A stretch of 64,000 nt of DNA from Microbacterium sp. CBA3102 (GCF_007954505.1 NZ_CP042412.1:1736001-1800000); one strand, 5' to 3'. Shown: positions 40,080 to 51,099, counted from the first letter of the stretch. The notes: generated by a model from the sequence alone, not told the origin. Program-made: numbers and translations.

Positions 40080-43079
40080 ATGCGCCTCCATCGCCTGGAG
40101 ATCGAGGGGTTCGGCCCTTTCCGGTCGCGGCAGATCGTGGATTTCGACGCTTTCGGCGACGATGGCATCTTCCTGATCGCCGGGCGGACCGGCGCCGGCA
40201 AGTCGAGCATCCTCGATGCCGTCTGCTTCGGTCTCTACGGTGGTGTGCCACGCTACGACGGGGGCGAGAAGCGGCTCCGCAGCGACCACTGCGAGCCCGA
40301 TGATCCCTCCGAGGTCGTGGTCGAGTTCAGTACTCCGGCCGGTCGGTTCCGCGTGACGCGCTCGCCGGAGTACCTTCGTCCGGCCAAGCGCGGCGGGGGG
40401 CTGACGAAGCAGGCCGCAGCGGTGTCACTGGAGGAATGGACGGACGCGGGCTGGGTGGGGCGTGCCGCACGAGCCGTCGACGTCGCCGGCGACCTCGATG
40501 AGATCCTGCAGCTGAGCCGCGAGCAGTTCCTGCAGGTGATCCTCCTGGCGCAGAACCGCTTCTCCGAGTTCCTGCTGGCGGGGAGCAGGGATCGCCAGGC
40601 GCTGCTTCGCCGCCTCTTCGGCACTCAGCGATTCGAAGACGTGCAGGCCCGTTTCGACGAGCGGCGCCGCCAGGCGGAGCAGACGCTCGGTGCGCGGCTC
40701 GCCACCGTCGACGCTCGTGTCGGTGAGGCCGAACGTCTGGTGGACACCGCGGGCCTCTCGGGCGATGCCGACGACGGCACGGCCCCCACGGCGGCGGGGG
40801 AGCAGCCGACGGCATCACTGACGATCGATGAGCGTCTCGACGCCCTTCGCCGAGCCCAGGCGCGAGCGGACTACCGTGCCGGGCGGCGGGCCTCCGAACA
40901 GGCCGACGCCGAGAAGCTATCGGCCGAGGCCGATGCGGCGCTGGCGACGACGCGTGAGGAGCGGCGCGCACAGCAGGAACGCGACCGTGCACGTGCGGCA
41001 CTCGCCCGTCTCGAAGCGGATGCGCCGCTGATCGACGAGGCGCGTGCCGAGCTCACGGCTGCGCGTGCTGCCGAGGCGCTGCGCTCGACGATCGCCGCGG
41101 CATCACGGGCTCACGAGCTGGTCGACGCTGCCGCGACGGCCGAGGAGCGCGCTCGCGCGGAATGGGACGCCCTCGAGTTCGACGTCGACGGAGACCTCGA
41201 GGCGTGGGTGACGGCGCGTACCAAGGAGACCGGGTCCTGGGAGCGGGCGCGTGAGCTCGAGGAACAGGTACCGGCCCTCGACGAAGAACTGCGGATCGCG
41301 GTCGCCGCCGTCGACGCAGCGACCGCACGCATCGAGGCCGGGGAAGCGGAGCGCGCCTCGTTGCCCGACGCGGTGGCCGCGCTGAAGGCGGAGCGAGACC
41401 AGACCCGGCGCATCGCCGATCGTGCGGACGACCTGAGGATCGCGCGGGAGTCGGCGGACGTGCGTGTCGTGGCGGCGAGGGCAGCCCGACGGCTCCAGGC
41501 CGACCAGGCGGCCACGGAGCGCGATCTCACCGCTGCCACCACCGAGCACGCCGCTGCGCAGACCGCGCTCGCGAAGCTCCGTCAGCGTCGCACCGACGGG
41601 ATGGCCGGCGAACTGGCGTCGAGTCTCCGCCCTGACGACCCCTGCCCGGTCTGCGGCTCTGTCGAGCACCCGAGCCTCGCCACGCACTCCGATCCGGTGT
41701 CGCCCGACGACATCGCCGACGCCGAACTCTTTCGTGACGCTGCGGCAGAGCGGGAGCGTGAACTCATGTCGGCCGCATCGGCCGTGCAGGCCGAGTTGGC
41801 CGCGGTCCTGGCTCGCGCCGACGGAAGGAGCGTCGAGCAGGCCGAGAGGGAGCACGCCGAGGCGACGGCGGCGTACACACGCAGCCTGAGCGCCGTGGAG
41901 GAGTTGGAGGCGATCGACGCGAGACTGGCGGCACTGACGGCACGTGTCGAACGGCTCGAGGCCGAGAAGGCGGCAGACGCGGCGGCCCTCGCTCAGGCAC
42001 GAGAAGACCACGCCGTGCTGCGGCAGCGGGAGGCGCAGGCGCGCGAGTCGATCGCCGAGGCTCGGGGCGACTTCGACACGGTCGCCGCCCGGCTCGCGGA
42101 CACGGCGACCGCGATCGCCGCCGCCCGTGCTCTCGCTGCGGCGGTCGCGGAACACCGCCGCAGGTCCGAGGCGCTCGTCGCTGCGGAATCCGAGCGAGAC
42201 ACGGCCCTCGCCGACTCGCCTTTCAGCGACGCGGCGGCCGCGGAGGAGGCGCTTCGCTCGTCGGCGGCGCAAGAGACCCTCGACGCCCGGATCGCGCAGC
42301 ATGCCGTCCAGCGCGAGAAGGAACGCGGGATCCTGTTCGATCTGGAACTGCGCACGCTCCCCGAAGAGCCCATCGACCTGGAACCGGCCGAGCAGGCGGC
42401 GGAAGCCGCCCGGGCGCTCTGGAAGGGCGCGGTCGATGAGGCGGCCCGCGCTGCAGGTGTCGCCGAGCGACTCGAAGGGTTGATCGAGTCGGCTGCCGCG
42501 GAGAATGCGAGGACGACCGCGGAGGCGACCGAATTCGAGCTGCTGAAGAATCTCGCAGACACGATCGCCGGACGCGGAGCGAACACGCACAAGATGACTC
42601 TCGAGACCTTCGTCCTCGCCGCCGAACTCGAAGAGATCGTCGAAGCGGCGAACCGGCGGTTGCACGACATGTCGACGGGGCGCTACCAGCTGCGGCATTC
42701 GGATGCGCTCGCCGCACGAGGCGCCGCTTCCGGCCTCGGCATCGTGGTCTTCGACGCGTTCACCGGACAGTCCAGGCCGCCGCAGTCCCTCTCGGGTGGG
42801 GAGACGTTCCTCACCTCGCTCGCGCTCGCGCTCGGCCTCGCCGAAGTCGTCACCGCGCGAGCCGGCGGCATCCGCTTGGACACGCTCTTCATCGACGAGG
42901 GATTCGGCTCGCTCGACGGAGACACTCTCGATGTCGCCATGCGCACCCTCGACGAACTACGACAGGGCGGCAGGACCGTCGGGGTGATCAGCCACGTCGA
43001 GGCCATGCAGGAGCAGATCCCGGCGCAGCTCACGGTGCGGGCGTTGCCGAACGGTCCCAGCATGATCGAGCCTCGCTGA
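40080..43079 (+). CDS. sbcC: Exonuclease SbcCD, ATPase subunit C
   Basis: Rad50-like SMC ATPase of 999 residues. Walker A is GRTGAGKSSILDAV near residue 38; long coiled coils run on either side of the zinc hook CPVC (in DDPCPVCGSVEH). The signature LSGGETFLTSLALALGL and Walker B LFIDEGFGSLD are near the end. It opens and holds DNA ends for SbcD. The ATG immediately follows the sbcD stop. Confidence 0.93.
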   Translation: MRLHRLEIEGFGPFRSRQIVDFDAFGDDGIFLIAGRTGAGKSSILDAVCFGLYGGVPRYDGGEKRLRSDHCEPDDPSEVVVEFSTPAGRFRVTRSPEYLRPAKRGGGLTKQAAAVSLEEWTDAGWVGRAARAVDVAGDLDEILQLSREQFLQVILLAQNRFSEFLLAGSRDRQALLRRLFGTQRFEDVQARFDERRRQAEQTLGARLATVDARVGEAERLVDTAGLSGDADDGTAPTAAGEQPTASLTIDERLDALRRAQARADYRAGRRASEQADAEKLSAEADAALATTREERRAQQERDRARAALARLEADAPLIDEARAELTAARAAEALRSTIAAASRAHELVDAAATAEERARAEWDALEFDVDGDLEAWVTARTKETGSWERARELEEQVPALDEELRIAVAAVDAATARIEAGEAERASLPDAVAALKAERDQTRRIADRADDLRIARESADVRVVAARAARRLQADQAATERDLTAATTEHAAAQTALAKLRQRRTDGMAGELASSLRPDDPCPVCGSVEHPSLATHSDPVSPDDIADAELFRDAAAERERELMSAASAVQAELAAVLARADGRSVEQAEREHAEATAAYTRSLSAVEELEAIDARLAALTARVERLEAEKAADAAALAQAREDHAVLRQREAQARESIAEARGDFDTVAARLADTATAIAAARALAAAVAEHRRRSEALVAAESERDTALADSPFSDAAAAEEALRSSAAQETLDARIAQHAVQREKERGILFDLELRTLPEEPIDLEPAEQAAEAARALWKGAVDEAARAAGVAERLEGLIESAAAENARTTAEATEFELLKNLADTIAGRGANTHKMTLETFVLAAELEEIVEAANRRLHDMSTGRYQLRHSDALAARGAASGLGIVVFDAFTGQSRPPQSLSGGETFLTSLALALGLAEVVTARAGGIRLDTLFIDEGFGSLDGDTLDVAMRTLDELRQGGRTVGVISHVEAMQEQIPAQLTVRALPNGPSMIEPR

Positions 43080-43105
43080 GGTGGTGCCCGAACGGCGCCG
43101 CGGTG

Positions 43106-43663
43106 TCACACGCCGTATTCGGCGAGGATGAACTCGCGCAGCTGCACACTGCAGCGCGCGACGGCTTCGCGCCAGTCCGTGAGGGCGCCGTCTTCGGCCT
43201 GATCGGAGATGGCCCGGAACACGCGGATCGGGACCTCGAACCGCCCCGCCACCCAGATGTACGCATAGGTCTCCATATCGACCAGAACCGCGCCGGACGG
43301 GCGGATCACGGCGGTGATCTCCGCGTCCTCGACGAAGTGGTCGCCGGTCGCGATCAGCACGCCCTCCTTCCCGGTCGACACCTTCGTGGGAAGGGAGACG
43401 TGCTGCCCGGAGATCCCGTCGAGATCGGTGACGTCGTGCTGGAATGCCGTGCCGACCTCGTGCACCCTCGACTCGAGGTCGGGGTCGATCGCCCCGGCGG
43501 TGCCCACCACGACGATCTCGTCGTAGTCGTTCGCATCGAGGGCACGGGTGAGTGCGTACGTCGCCTGCAACTTGCCGGGGCCCGTGATGAGCCGATCGAA
43601 GCCCTCGAGCTCCTCCGGGAAGGCGGACAGTTCGGAGGCGAGCGCGGCGACGAGGAGTTTCAC
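43106..43663 (-). CDS. MTA/SAH-type nucleosidase
   Basis: A nucleoside phosphorylase-like fold of 185 residues. VGTAGAIDPDL forms the base-binding turn and VDMETYAY provides the catalytic Met-Glu pair of nucleosidases that split methylthioadenosine or S-adenosylhomocysteine. It is shorter than E. coli MtnN (about 230). The start is a GTG six bases after GAGAAT, so probably leaderless. It converges with sbcC. Confidence 0.82.
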   Translation of the reverse strand: MKLLVAALASELSAFPEELEGFDRLITGPGKLQATYALTRALDANDYDEIVVVGTAGAIDPDLESRVHEVGTAFQHDVTDLDGISGQHVSLPTKVSTGKEGVLIATGDHFVEDAEITAVIRPSGAVLVDMETYAYIWVAGRFEVPIRVFRAISDQAEDGALTDWREAVARCSVQLREFILAEYGV

Positions 43664-43772
43664 TGCCCCATTCTCTCAGGTCACCGCGGACAGAACCTGA
43701 CCAGCGACGCGGCGTCACCCGGGTGTAACACGGAGGGGCGATACTGATTCGAGGAACAGAGCGGAGGATCAC

Positions 43773-44591
43773 ATGTCGTTGCAGCAGCAGATCTCGGAGG
43801 ACCTCGGCGTCCGGCCCGAGATCGATCCCGAAGCCGAGGTCGAACGTCGAGTCGCGTTCCTCGTCGAGTACCTCCGCACGACGGGCGCGAAGGGTTACGT
43901 ACTCGGGATCTCGGGCGGGCAGGACTCGACCCTCGCCGGGCGTCTGGCGCAGCTCGCGGTCGAGAGGGTGCGGTCCGAGGGCGGCGAGGCGAAGTTCCTG
44001 GCCGTGCGCCTGCCGTACCGCGTCCAGCACGATGCGGCGGACGCTGAGGCGGCACTCGACTTCATCGCTCCGGATTCCTCGGTCGAGGTCAACATCCAGA
44101 ACGGCGTCGACGGTGTCGAGGAAGACATCGAGTTCGCGGTCACGAGTGACATCAGCGACTTCAACCGCGGCAACATCAAAGCACGCGTGCGCATGGTCAC
44201 GCAGTACGCGCTCGCCGGGCACGACGGCCTCCTCGTCATCGGCACGGATCACGCTGCCGAAGCGGTGACGGGTTTCTTCACGAAGTTCGGTGACGGCGCG
44301 GCCGACATCCTTCCGTTGTCCGGTCTCAGCAAACGGCAGGGGCGTTCGCTGCTGCAGTTCCTCGATGCCCCGGATCGACTCGCGTTCAAGGTGCCCACCG
44401 CCGATCTTCTCGACGGGCAACCCGGCCGGGCCGACGAGGAAGAACTCGGGCTCACGTACGAGCAGATCGACGACTTCCTCGAAGGACGGTCGGTGGATCC
44501 CGACGTCGCCGGCCGCATCGAGGCGCGATACCTCGCGACGCAGCACAAGAGACACCTGCCGGTGACCCCGGACGACACCTGGTGGCGGTGA
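43773..44591 (+). CDS. nadE: Ammonia-dependent NAD synthetase
   Basis: It amidates nicotinate adenine dinucleotide to NAD+ with ammonia. The PP-loop is [13 protein letters not shown]; the substrate loop includes [20 protein letters not shown]. At 272 residues it is the short ammonia-using form without a glutaminase domain. GGAGGA precedes the ATG and a GATACT -10 box lies about 35 bases upstream. Confidence 0.93.
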   Translation: MSLQQQISEDLGVRPEIDPEAEVERRVAFLVEYLRTTGAKGYVLGISGGQDSTLAGRLAQLAVERVRSEGGEAKFLAVRLPYRVQHDAADAEAALDFIAPDSSVEVNIQNGVDGVEEDIEFAVTSDISDFNRGNIKARVRMVTQYALAGHDGLLVIGTDHAAEAVTGFFTKFGDGAADILPLSGLSKRQGRSLLQFLDAPDRLAFKVPTADLLDGQPGRADEEELGLTYEQIDDFLEGRSVDPDVAGRIEARYLATQHKRHLPVTPDDTWWR

Positions 44592-44628
44592 TCGCAGTCC
44601 GCTTCTGAGGGCGTCCCGCTTCGCCCGT

Positions 44629-44662
44629 GTCGGATGCCGCGGATAGTGTCGAAGCATCCGAC
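44629..44662 (+). promoter_or_regulatory. Inverted repeat around a -10 box
   Basis: GTCGGATGC (44629-44637) and GCATCCGAC (44654-44662) are a perfect 9-bp inverted repeat. The 16-base centre contains GATAGT, a probable -10 for the nuclease/helicase gene whose GTG is 15 bases further on. This is a candidate repressor site. Confidence 0.5.
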
Positions 44663-44676
44663 AGAACGGGAGCATC

Positions 44677-47600
44677 GTGCGGATCGACACTCAGGCGCAG
44701 CGCGTCATCTGGAGCGCGAGCGACCTCAAGGCGGCCGCGGAATGCGAGTTCGCGTGGTGTCGGGCGATCGACGCGAAGCTGGGCCGGGTGCCGGCCGTCG
44801 AAGAGCCGGAGGATGCGACGCTGAAGCGCGCCGCGGAGCTCGGTGACGTCCACGAGCAGAACGTGCTCGCCCGCTACATCGACGACCTCGGCGACGAGAA
44901 CGTGCATCGCATCGAGAAGGTGTCCTCAGTCGATGCGGAGGCGCTGGCCGCGGCGATCGACGAGACCGTGCGGGCGCTGCGGTCCGAGGCGCTGGTCGTC
45001 TTCCAGGCGGCGTTCGCGACCGAGGAGTTCGTCGGGTTCGCTGATTTCCTGCGCAAGGACGACGAGGGGCGGTGGCGTGTCCAGGACTCGAAGCTGGCGC
45101 GCAAGGCTCGCGTGACGGCGCTCATGCAGCTCGCGGCATATGCCGATCAGCTCGACCGGCTCGGCATCCCGTGCTCCGATGAGGTCGATCTCATCCTCGG
45201 CGACGGCACCCTCAGCACGCATGCCGTCGACGACCTGCTCCCGCTGTTCCAGGTGCGTCGCGCCCGGCTTCGTGCACTCATCGCCGATCGTCGTGTCGCC
45301 GACGGTGCGACGGGAACTCCTCTCGCCTGGGGCGATGATCGCGGTGACCTCCAGATCGTGGCCTGCGGCCGGTGCGCGACCTGTGAGGAGCAGGTGCTCG
45401 CGCATCGAGACCTCCTGATGGTCGCGCGGATGCGACCGGTGCAGCGGGCGCGACTGCGGGCAGCCGGTGTCGAGACGATCGACGCCCTCGCCGCCGCAGT
45501 CCATGCTCCGGCGGGAATGAACACCGACACGTTCGAGAATCTTCGCGCTCAAGCCCGTCTGCAGCTGCGCGCGGATGCAGAGGGCGAGCCGACGTACGAC
45601 GTGCACTACGCGCAAGCGATCCATACTCTTCCCCTGCCGAGCCATGGCGACATCTTCTTCGACTTCGAGGGGGATCCGCTCTACACCGAGCCCGCAGCCG
45701 ACGGTGAGGCGCAGTGGGGGATCGACTACCTCTTCGGCTGGGTAGACAACGCGGACCAGTACTCGGCACTGTGGGCGCACACCTTCGCCGACGAGAAGCG
45801 GGCGCTCGAGTCCTTCCTCGACTTCGTCACCCTGCGCCGGGCGGCGCATCCCGGTATGCACATCTATCACTACGCCCCGTACGAGACGTCGCATCTGGTA
45901 GCGATGGCCGCGCGGCACGGCGTGCGCGAAGGAGAGGTCGACCGGCTGCTGCGAGAAGGGGTGTTCGTCGATCTGTACCCGCTGGTGCTGCGCACCGTGC
46001 GGGTGGGATCCCGCTCGTACTCGATCAAGAAGCTCGAACCGCTCTACATGGGTGAAGACGTGCGCACGAGCGACGTGCAGAAGGGCGATGACTCGATCGT
46101 TCAGTACGTCGCGGCGCGCGAGCTCGCGGCGGCCGGGAACCAGAGTGAGGCGGAGGTGGTCCTCGCCGACCTCGCCGACTACAACCGCTACGACTGCGTG
46201 TCCACGCGAAGGCTGCGCAACTGGCTCATCGACATCGCACGGCAGAAGGGCGTCACACCGGCGCCGCCGGACGCCGCCGACGAGGTCATCTACGAGCCGT
46301 CGCCCCGCTCCGTCGCGCTCCTTGCCGACGCGGAGCAGGCCGTGGAGGCCGGGGGCGACGGACTCGTCCATCGCATCGCGGCCGCGGCGATCGACTACTT
46401 CCCTCGCGAGGCGAAGAGCTTCTGGGTGTCGCATTTCCAGCGGCTGCGGGAGCCGGTGACGATGTGGGACGGCACGCGAGACGTGGTGCGGGTCGATCGT
46501 CCCTCGTCTTCCGTCCGTCGGGACTGGAGTATCGGGGAAGGGCGCAGGGTGATGTCCCGCGACATCGAGATCCGGGGAGAGGTGTCACCGGGAACGACTC
46601 TCGGCGCGGGTTCGCAACCGTTCGCCCTGTACGAGGTGCCGGCGCCCTTCGATACCGAAGTGCCGTCCCGAGCAGTCCACGTGCCGCACACCGTCACGGT
46701 GGCCGAAGTGCTCGACGACGGTTACCTCGTTACCGAATCGGCGGTGCAGGGCCAGACCTGGGACGAGCTTCCCCTCGCACTCACCCCCGCCGCGCCGCCG
46801 CGGGTCGTCTCCCTGCAAGGGGCGATCGACGAGTGGGCCGATGCCGTGCACGTTGCGGCCCCGGGCTACCCGCATGATGCCGCGACCGACATCCTGCGTC
46901 GTATCCCTCCGCGCACGACGTCAGGGGATGCGCTCCCGCCCGCAGACGACGACGTCATCGACGCGATCGTGCGCGGCGTGCTCGACCTCGACCGCAGCTA
47001 TCTCGCCGTGCAGGGGCCTCCCGGAACGGGTAAGACCTACACCGGGTCTCGTGTGATCGCACGTCTCGTGAACGAGCACGGTTTCAAGGTCGGCGTTGTC
47101 GCGCAGTCGCACGCCATCATCGAGACGCTGCTTGCGCGGATCGTGTCCGACGGCGTCTCGCCCTCTCAGGTGGCGAAAGCGCCGAAGGATCCCGACGCCG
47201 AACCGCCGTACACCGCGATCCCGAAGAACGGCATGGCAGCCTTCCTCGCAGAGCACATCGGGGAGGGTGCGGTCGTCGGTGGCACGGCATGGGACTTCAG
47301 TAACACCCAGCGCGTCGACAGGGAGGGACTCGATCTGCTCGTGATCGACGAGGCCGGACAATTCTCGCTCGCCTCGACCATCGCCGTGGCCGCCGGTGCG
47401 AAACGGCTCCTGCTGCTCGGTGATCCGCAGCAGCTCCCGCAGGTGAGCCAGGGCGCTCATCCCGAGCCGGTGGACACGTCCGCTCTCGGGTGGGTGATGG
47501 ACGGCGATCCGGTGGTCCGGCCGGAGTACGGCTACTTCCTCGCGCGATCGTGGCGCATGCACCCGGCGGTGGCGGCTCCGGTGTCGAAGCTCGCATACGC

Positions 47601-48147
47601 CGGACAGCTCGCCTCGGCGCCCGGCACGGAACTCCGCTCGCTCGACGGTGTGGAGCCCGGACTGCACGTGGTTCCGCTCCGGCACCGGGGGAACGCCACT
47701 GCGTCAGCGGAGGAGGCCGCCGAAGTCGTGCGGCTCGTCGACGATCTGATCGGTCGGACTTTCACCGACAACGACCCGAATGCCTCGGCGCGTCCGCTGA
47801 CGCAGTCCGACATCATCGTCGTCACGCCCTACAACGCGCAGCGACAGCTGGTGCTTGATGCGCTGTCCGATGCGGGCTTCCCGGATGTTCCGGTGGGGAC
47901 GGTCGACAACTTCCAGGGCAAGGAGGCGGTGGTGTCGATCACCTCGCTGGCTGCATCGAGCGGTCGGGATGCGCCTCGGGGGCCGGAGTTCCTGCTGCTG
48001 CAGAATCGTCTCAACGTGGCGATCTCCCGCGCTCAGGTCGTCGCCTACCTCATCCACTCCCCGGCCCTCCTCGACGATCTGCCGCATACGCCCGAGGGAG
48101 TCGCTCGTCTCAGTGCCTTCGCGCGTCTCGTGGGTGCGGCGGAGTGA
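44677..48147 (+). CDS. RecB-like nuclease fused to a Dna2/UPF1-type helicase (TM0106 family)
   Basis: At 1156 residues this joins several domains. The N-terminal RecB/Cas4-like nuclease has VQDSKLARKARVTALMQLAAY and a CGRCATC cysteine set. A DEDD-like exonuclease region follows (DIFFDFEGDPLY; YHYAPYETSHL; DYNRYDCVSTRRL). The SF1 helicase has Walker A GPPGTGKTYTGS, DEAGQFSLAS, GDPQQLPQV and NRLNVAISRAQ. It probably processes damaged DNA ends or replication intermediates. GTG 44677 follows GGGAG; the GNAT gene overlaps its stop. Confidence 0.88.
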   Translation: MRIDTQAQRVIWSASDLKAAAECEFAWCRAIDAKLGRVPAVEEPEDATLKRAAELGDVHEQNVLARYIDDLGDENVHRIEKVSSVDAEALAAAIDETVRALRSEALVVFQAAFATEEFVGFADFLRKDDEGRWRVQDSKLARKARVTALMQLAAYADQLDRLGIPCSDEVDLILGDGTLSTHAVDDLLPLFQVRRARLRALIADRRVADGATGTPLAWGDDRGDLQIVACGRCATCEEQVLAHRDLLMVARMRPVQRARLRAAGVETIDALAAAVHAPAGMNTDTFENLRAQARLQLRADAEGEPTYDVHYAQAIHTLPLPSHGDIFFDFEGDPLYTEPAADGEAQWGIDYLFGWVDNADQYSALWAHTFADEKRALESFLDFVTLRRAAHPGMHIYHYAPYETSHLVAMAARHGVREGEVDRLLREGVFVDLYPLVLRTVRVGSRSYSIKKLEPLYMGEDVRTSDVQKGDDSIVQYVAARELAAAGNQSEAEVVLADLADYNRYDCVSTRRLRNWLIDIARQKGVTPAPPDAADEVIYEPSPRSVALLADAEQAVEAGGDGLVHRIAAAAIDYFPREAKSFWVSHFQRLREPVTMWDGTRDVVRVDRPSSSVRRDWSIGEGRRVMSRDIEIRGEVSPGTTLGAGSQPFALYEVPAPFDTEVPSRAVHVPHTVTVAEVLDDGYLVTESAVQGQTWDELPLALTPAAPPRVVSLQGAIDEWADAVHVAAPGYPHDAATDILRRIPPRTTSGDALPPADDDVIDAIVRGVLDLDRSYLAVQGPPGTGKTYTGSRVIARLVNEHGFKVGVVAQSHAIIETLLARIVSDGVSPSQVAKAPKDPDAEPPYTAIPKNGMAAFLAEHIGEGAVVGGTAWDFSNTQRVDREGLDLLVIDEAGQFSLASTIAVAAGAKRLLLLGDPQQLPQVSQGAHPEPVDTSALGWVMDGDPVVRPEYGYFLARSWRMHPAVAAPVSKLAYAGQLASAPGTELRSLDGVEPGLHVVPLRHRGNATASAEEAAEVVRLVDDLIGRTFTDNDPNASARPLTQSDIIVVTPYNAQRQLVLDALSDAGFPDVPVGTVDNFQGKEAVVSITSLAASSGRDAPRGPEFLLLQNRLNVAISRAQVVAYLIHSPALLDDLPHTPEGVARLSAFARLVGAAE

Positions 48148-48923
48148 GCGTCCACACCACGGAGGACATCCTCCGGGCCTCCGCCGCGTGGGTGTGGTTC
48201 CCCCGCGACAGCGATCAGGTGCACGAGGAACTGCAACTCGTGCGGTACCCGGCGCGCTTCGGCGGCGGGGTTCGTGCATCGCAGGTCCGCTCGTCTGTCG
48301 ATGCCTCTTCGGTGCTCGATCACGCGATCGCGCACACCCGCGGCTGGGGCGAGGCGCAGCTCACATTCTGGACCAACCCCTCGGACTCTCCCGATCTCGA
48401 AGACGAGCTGCGTCGGCGCGGCGCCGAGCACATCGACACCGTCGCCGTCCTCGCGCGCGCCATCGATGAACTCGTCGTCGACGTCCCCGGTGAGGCGTCG
48501 GCGGAGATCGTGCGCACGCTCGAACAGGTGCGGGAGGTCGACGCGATCAACGTGCCGGTCTGGGCGCAGGAACCGCTCGACGAGGAGGGGATCCGCATCG
48601 AGAAGGATGAGGTCGTCGCAGGGCTGAAGACGGGGCGCGACGTGCGCGTCCTCGGTCGGCTGGAGGGACGGTCCGTGAGTACCGGCGGGTGCACGATCGT
48701 CAACGGCTTCGCACGGTTGTGGGGAGCGGCGACCCTACCGGATGCGCGTGGTCGGGGTGCGTATCGGGCTGTCCTCGCCGAGCGGTTGCGCGCTGCCGCC
48801 GAACGGGGCGCGGCGACCGCCCTCGTGAAGGGCCGTGTCGCCACGTCCGCACCGATCCTCAGGCGTGTGGGCTTCCGGCATTTCGGCGACGAGCGCGCCT
48901 ATCGACTCACCCTCGCAGACTGA
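48144..48923 (+). CDS. GNAT family N-acetyltransferase
   Basis: The 259-residue protein has an acetyl-CoA loop in ATLPDARGRGAYRAVLAERL near the C-terminal third. The first half is diverged. Its GTG overlaps the stop of the nuclease/helicase by four bases, so the two are co-translated. Substrate unknown; the link with the helicase may be only positional. Confidence 0.8.
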   Translation: MSVHTTEDILRASAAWVWFPRDSDQVHEELQLVRYPARFGGGVRASQVRSSVDASSVLDHAIAHTRGWGEAQLTFWTNPSDSPDLEDELRRRGAEHIDTVAVLARAIDELVVDVPGEASAEIVRTLEQVREVDAINVPVWAQEPLDEEGIRIEKDEVVAGLKTGRDVRVLGRLEGRSVSTGGCTIVNGFARLWGAATLPDARGRGAYRAVLAERLRAAAERGAATALVKGRVATSAPILRRVGFRHFGDERAYRLTLAD

Positions 48924-48929
48924 TATCGG

Positions 48930-49562
48930 TCAGACCGTGCCGTAGAGGCGATCGCCGGCGTCGCCGAGTCCGGGGACGATGTAGCCCTTTTCGTCGAGAC
49001 GCTCGTCGAGCGCGCCGAGCACGAGGGTCACGTCGCGGTCGCCCGCCATCGCCTCGATCGCGGCGACGCCTTCAGGGGTGCCGAGCAGGCAGATCGCCGT
49101 GACGTCCTTTGCCCCGCGGTCGAACAGGAACTGGATCGCCGCCGCGAGCGATCCACCGGTGGCGAGCATCGGGTCGATGGCGAAGCACTGGCGGTCGCTC
49201 AGGTCGTCGGGGAGACGCTCGGCGTACGTGGTCGGCTCGAAGGTCGTCTCGTCGCGCACCATTCCGAGGAACCCGACCTCTGCGGTCGGGAGCAGCTTGA
49301 CCAGACCTTCGAGCATCCCGAGGCCGGCGCGGAGGATCGGCACCACGATGGGACGCGGCTCCGAGATCTTGACGCCCGTGGTCGTCGTCACGGGGGTGGT
49401 GATCTCGATCGGGCTGACCTTCACATTGCGGGTCGCCTCGTACGCGAGCAGGGTCACGAGTTCTTCCGTGAGCTGACGGAACACCGGCGACGGGGTGCGC
49501 GCGTCGCGCAGCACCGAGAGCTTGTGAGTGACGAGAGGGTGGTCGGCGACGTGAACACGCAT
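48930..49562 (-). CDS. upp: Uracil phosphoribosyltransferase
   Basis: It makes UMP from uracil and PRPP. The PRPP motif is [17 protein letters not shown], and [14 protein letters not shown] near the end is the uracil-binding signature. It has 210 residues, as expected. The ATG is six bases after TACCCT, so probably leaderless. It is divergent from tadA, with about 80 bases between. Confidence 0.94.
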   Translation of the reverse strand: MRVHVADHPLVTHKLSVLRDARTPSPVFRQLTEELVTLLAYEATRNVKVSPIEITTPVTTTTGVKISEPRPIVVPILRAGLGMLEGLVKLLPTAEVGFLGMVRDETTFEPTTYAERLPDDLSDRQCFAIDPMLATGGSLAAAIQFLFDRGAKDVTAICLLGTPEGVAAIEAMAGDRDVTLVLGALDERLDEKGYIVPGLGDAGDRLYGTV

Positions 49563-49643
49563 GGATACAGGGTAATGCGCCAGGGAGCCCGGCACGACAT
49601 CCGGGCCCGGGTGACCTGGGTGCGGCTGTCGTAGGCTCGACGC

Positions 49644-50099
49644 ATGACCGCCGCCGACGACCTCGCGATGCAGCGGGCGCTCGCGCTTGCGGACGAGGCA
49701 GCGGCAGCGGCGGAGATCCCGGTCGGAGCGGTGATCCTCGACCGTGACGGGAACATCGTCGCCGAGGGGCGAAACACCCGCGAGGCCACGAACGATCCGA
49801 CCGGTCATGCCGAAGTGGAGGCCTTGCGTCGTGCGGCGGCATCCGTCGGCTCGTGGAATCTCGAGGGGCACACTCTCGTGGTCACCCTCGAGCCGTGCAT
49901 CATGTGTGCCGGGGCGATTCTGCAGGCGCGCATCGGGCGCGTGGTCTTCGGCGCCTGGGACGAGAAGGCGGGCGCGGCCGGCTCCATGTACGACGTTTTG
50001 CGCGACCGGAGGCTCCCGTACCGCGCCGAGGTGATCGGCGGTGTGCAGGCGGATGCGGTGGCGTCGCAGCTGCGCACCTTCTTCGAGCAGCGGCGCTGA
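49644..50099 (+). CDS. tadA: tRNA adenosine(34) deaminase
   Basis: It converts the wobble adenosine of tRNA-Arg(ACG) to inosine. The zinc site is HAE at 55-57 with PCIMC (cysteines 85 and 88). It has 151 residues. The ATG is six bases after TAGGCT, so probably leaderless. It is divergent from upp. Confidence 0.93.
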   Translation: MTAADDLAMQRALALADEAAAAAEIPVGAVILDRDGNIVAEGRNTREATNDPTGHAEVEALRRAAASVGSWNLEGHTLVVTLEPCIMCAGAILQARIGRVVFGAWDEKAGAAGSMYDVLRDRRLPYRAEVIGGVQADAVASQLRTFFEQRR

Positions 50100-50127
50100 G
50101 CACTCGCCGCACGTCCGGACTCCGCGC

Positions 50128-51099
50128 TCAGTCGGAGGACTTCAGCACGAAGACGTCGGTCGACGGCTCGGGATCGATCGCGGGGCGGTACACGTCCGGC
50201 TCGATGTAGACGATGCGAGCGACCGGTACGGCCTCGCGGATGCGCGCCTCGATCGCGTTGATGTCGTCGGCGGCTTCCCGCAACGGCTTGTCGGCGTTGA
50301 GGGCGATCTTCGCAGCGACCATCAGCTCGTCCGGTCCGAGGTAGAGAGTCTTCATGTGGATGATCTTCTCGATCTCGTCGCCCGCGTTGATGGCATCGAC
50401 GATGCGGTCGTGATCGGCGGCCGTCGCCCCTTCGCCGACCAGCAGGCTCTTCGTCTCGACGCCCAGCACGATCGCGATCAGCACCAGCAGCACACCGATC
50501 ATCACGGTCCCGAGGGCGTCGAACACCGGGTTTCCGGTGAGGAGCGTGAGCCCGACGCCGAGCAGCGCGAACGTGAGGCCGGTCAGCGCACCGACGTCTT
50601 CGAGCAGCACGACGGGGAGTTCGGGAGCCTTCGAGCGACGCACGAAGGAGACCCACGACTGCCCCTTCTCCCGCACGATGTTGCTCTCACGCACCGCGGT
50701 GCGCAGCGAGAACGACTCGAGCCCGATCGCGATGAAGAGGACGACCAGCGGCAACCACCACCAGGTCCTGTCGAGCTCGTGGGGGTTGGTGAGCTTCTCG
50801 ACGCCCTCGTAGATCGCGAACAGTCCACCGACGGAGAAGAGGATGATCGACACGACGAAGGCGTACACATAGCGCTCCCGGCCATAGCCGAAGGGGTGTG
50901 CACGGTCGGCTTCGCGACGTGCCTTGCGTCCGCCGAGCATGAGCAGGAGCTGGTTGCCGGAATCGGCGACCGAGTGGATGGCCTCCGCGAGCATCGAGGC
51001 GGAACCGGACAGCGCCCAGGCGACGAACTTCGCGAGCGCGATGCCCAGGTTCGCCAGGAACGCCGCGACGATGGCCTTGTTGCCTCCGGATGCACTCAT
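50128..51099 (-). CDS. CDF-family cation efflux protein
   Basis: Six membrane helices and a C-terminal cytoplasmic domain over 323 residues. The metal motifs are [13 protein letters not shown] in helix 2 and [10 protein letters not shown] in helix 5. It belongs to the larger CDF group (YdbO/FieF-like) and probably exports Zn2+ or Fe2+/Mn2+. The ATG is six bases after TAGACT. It is divergent from proC and is unrelated in layout to the short CDF at 8709. Confidence 0.87.
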   Translation of the reverse strand: MSASGGNKAIVAAFLANLGIALAKFVAWALSGSASMLAEAIHSVADSGNQLLLMLGGRKARREADRAHPFGYGRERYVYAFVVSIILFSVGGLFAIYEGVEKLTNPHELDRTWWWLPLVVLFIAIGLESFSLRTAVRESNIVREKGQSWVSFVRRSKAPELPVVLLEDVGALTGLTFALLGVGLTLLTGNPVFDALGTVMIGVLLVLIAIVLGVETKSLLVGEGATAADHDRIVDAINAGDEIEKIIHMKTLYLGPDELMVAAKIALNADKPLREAADDINAIEARIREAVPVARIVYIEPDVYRPAIDPEPSTDVFVLKSSD

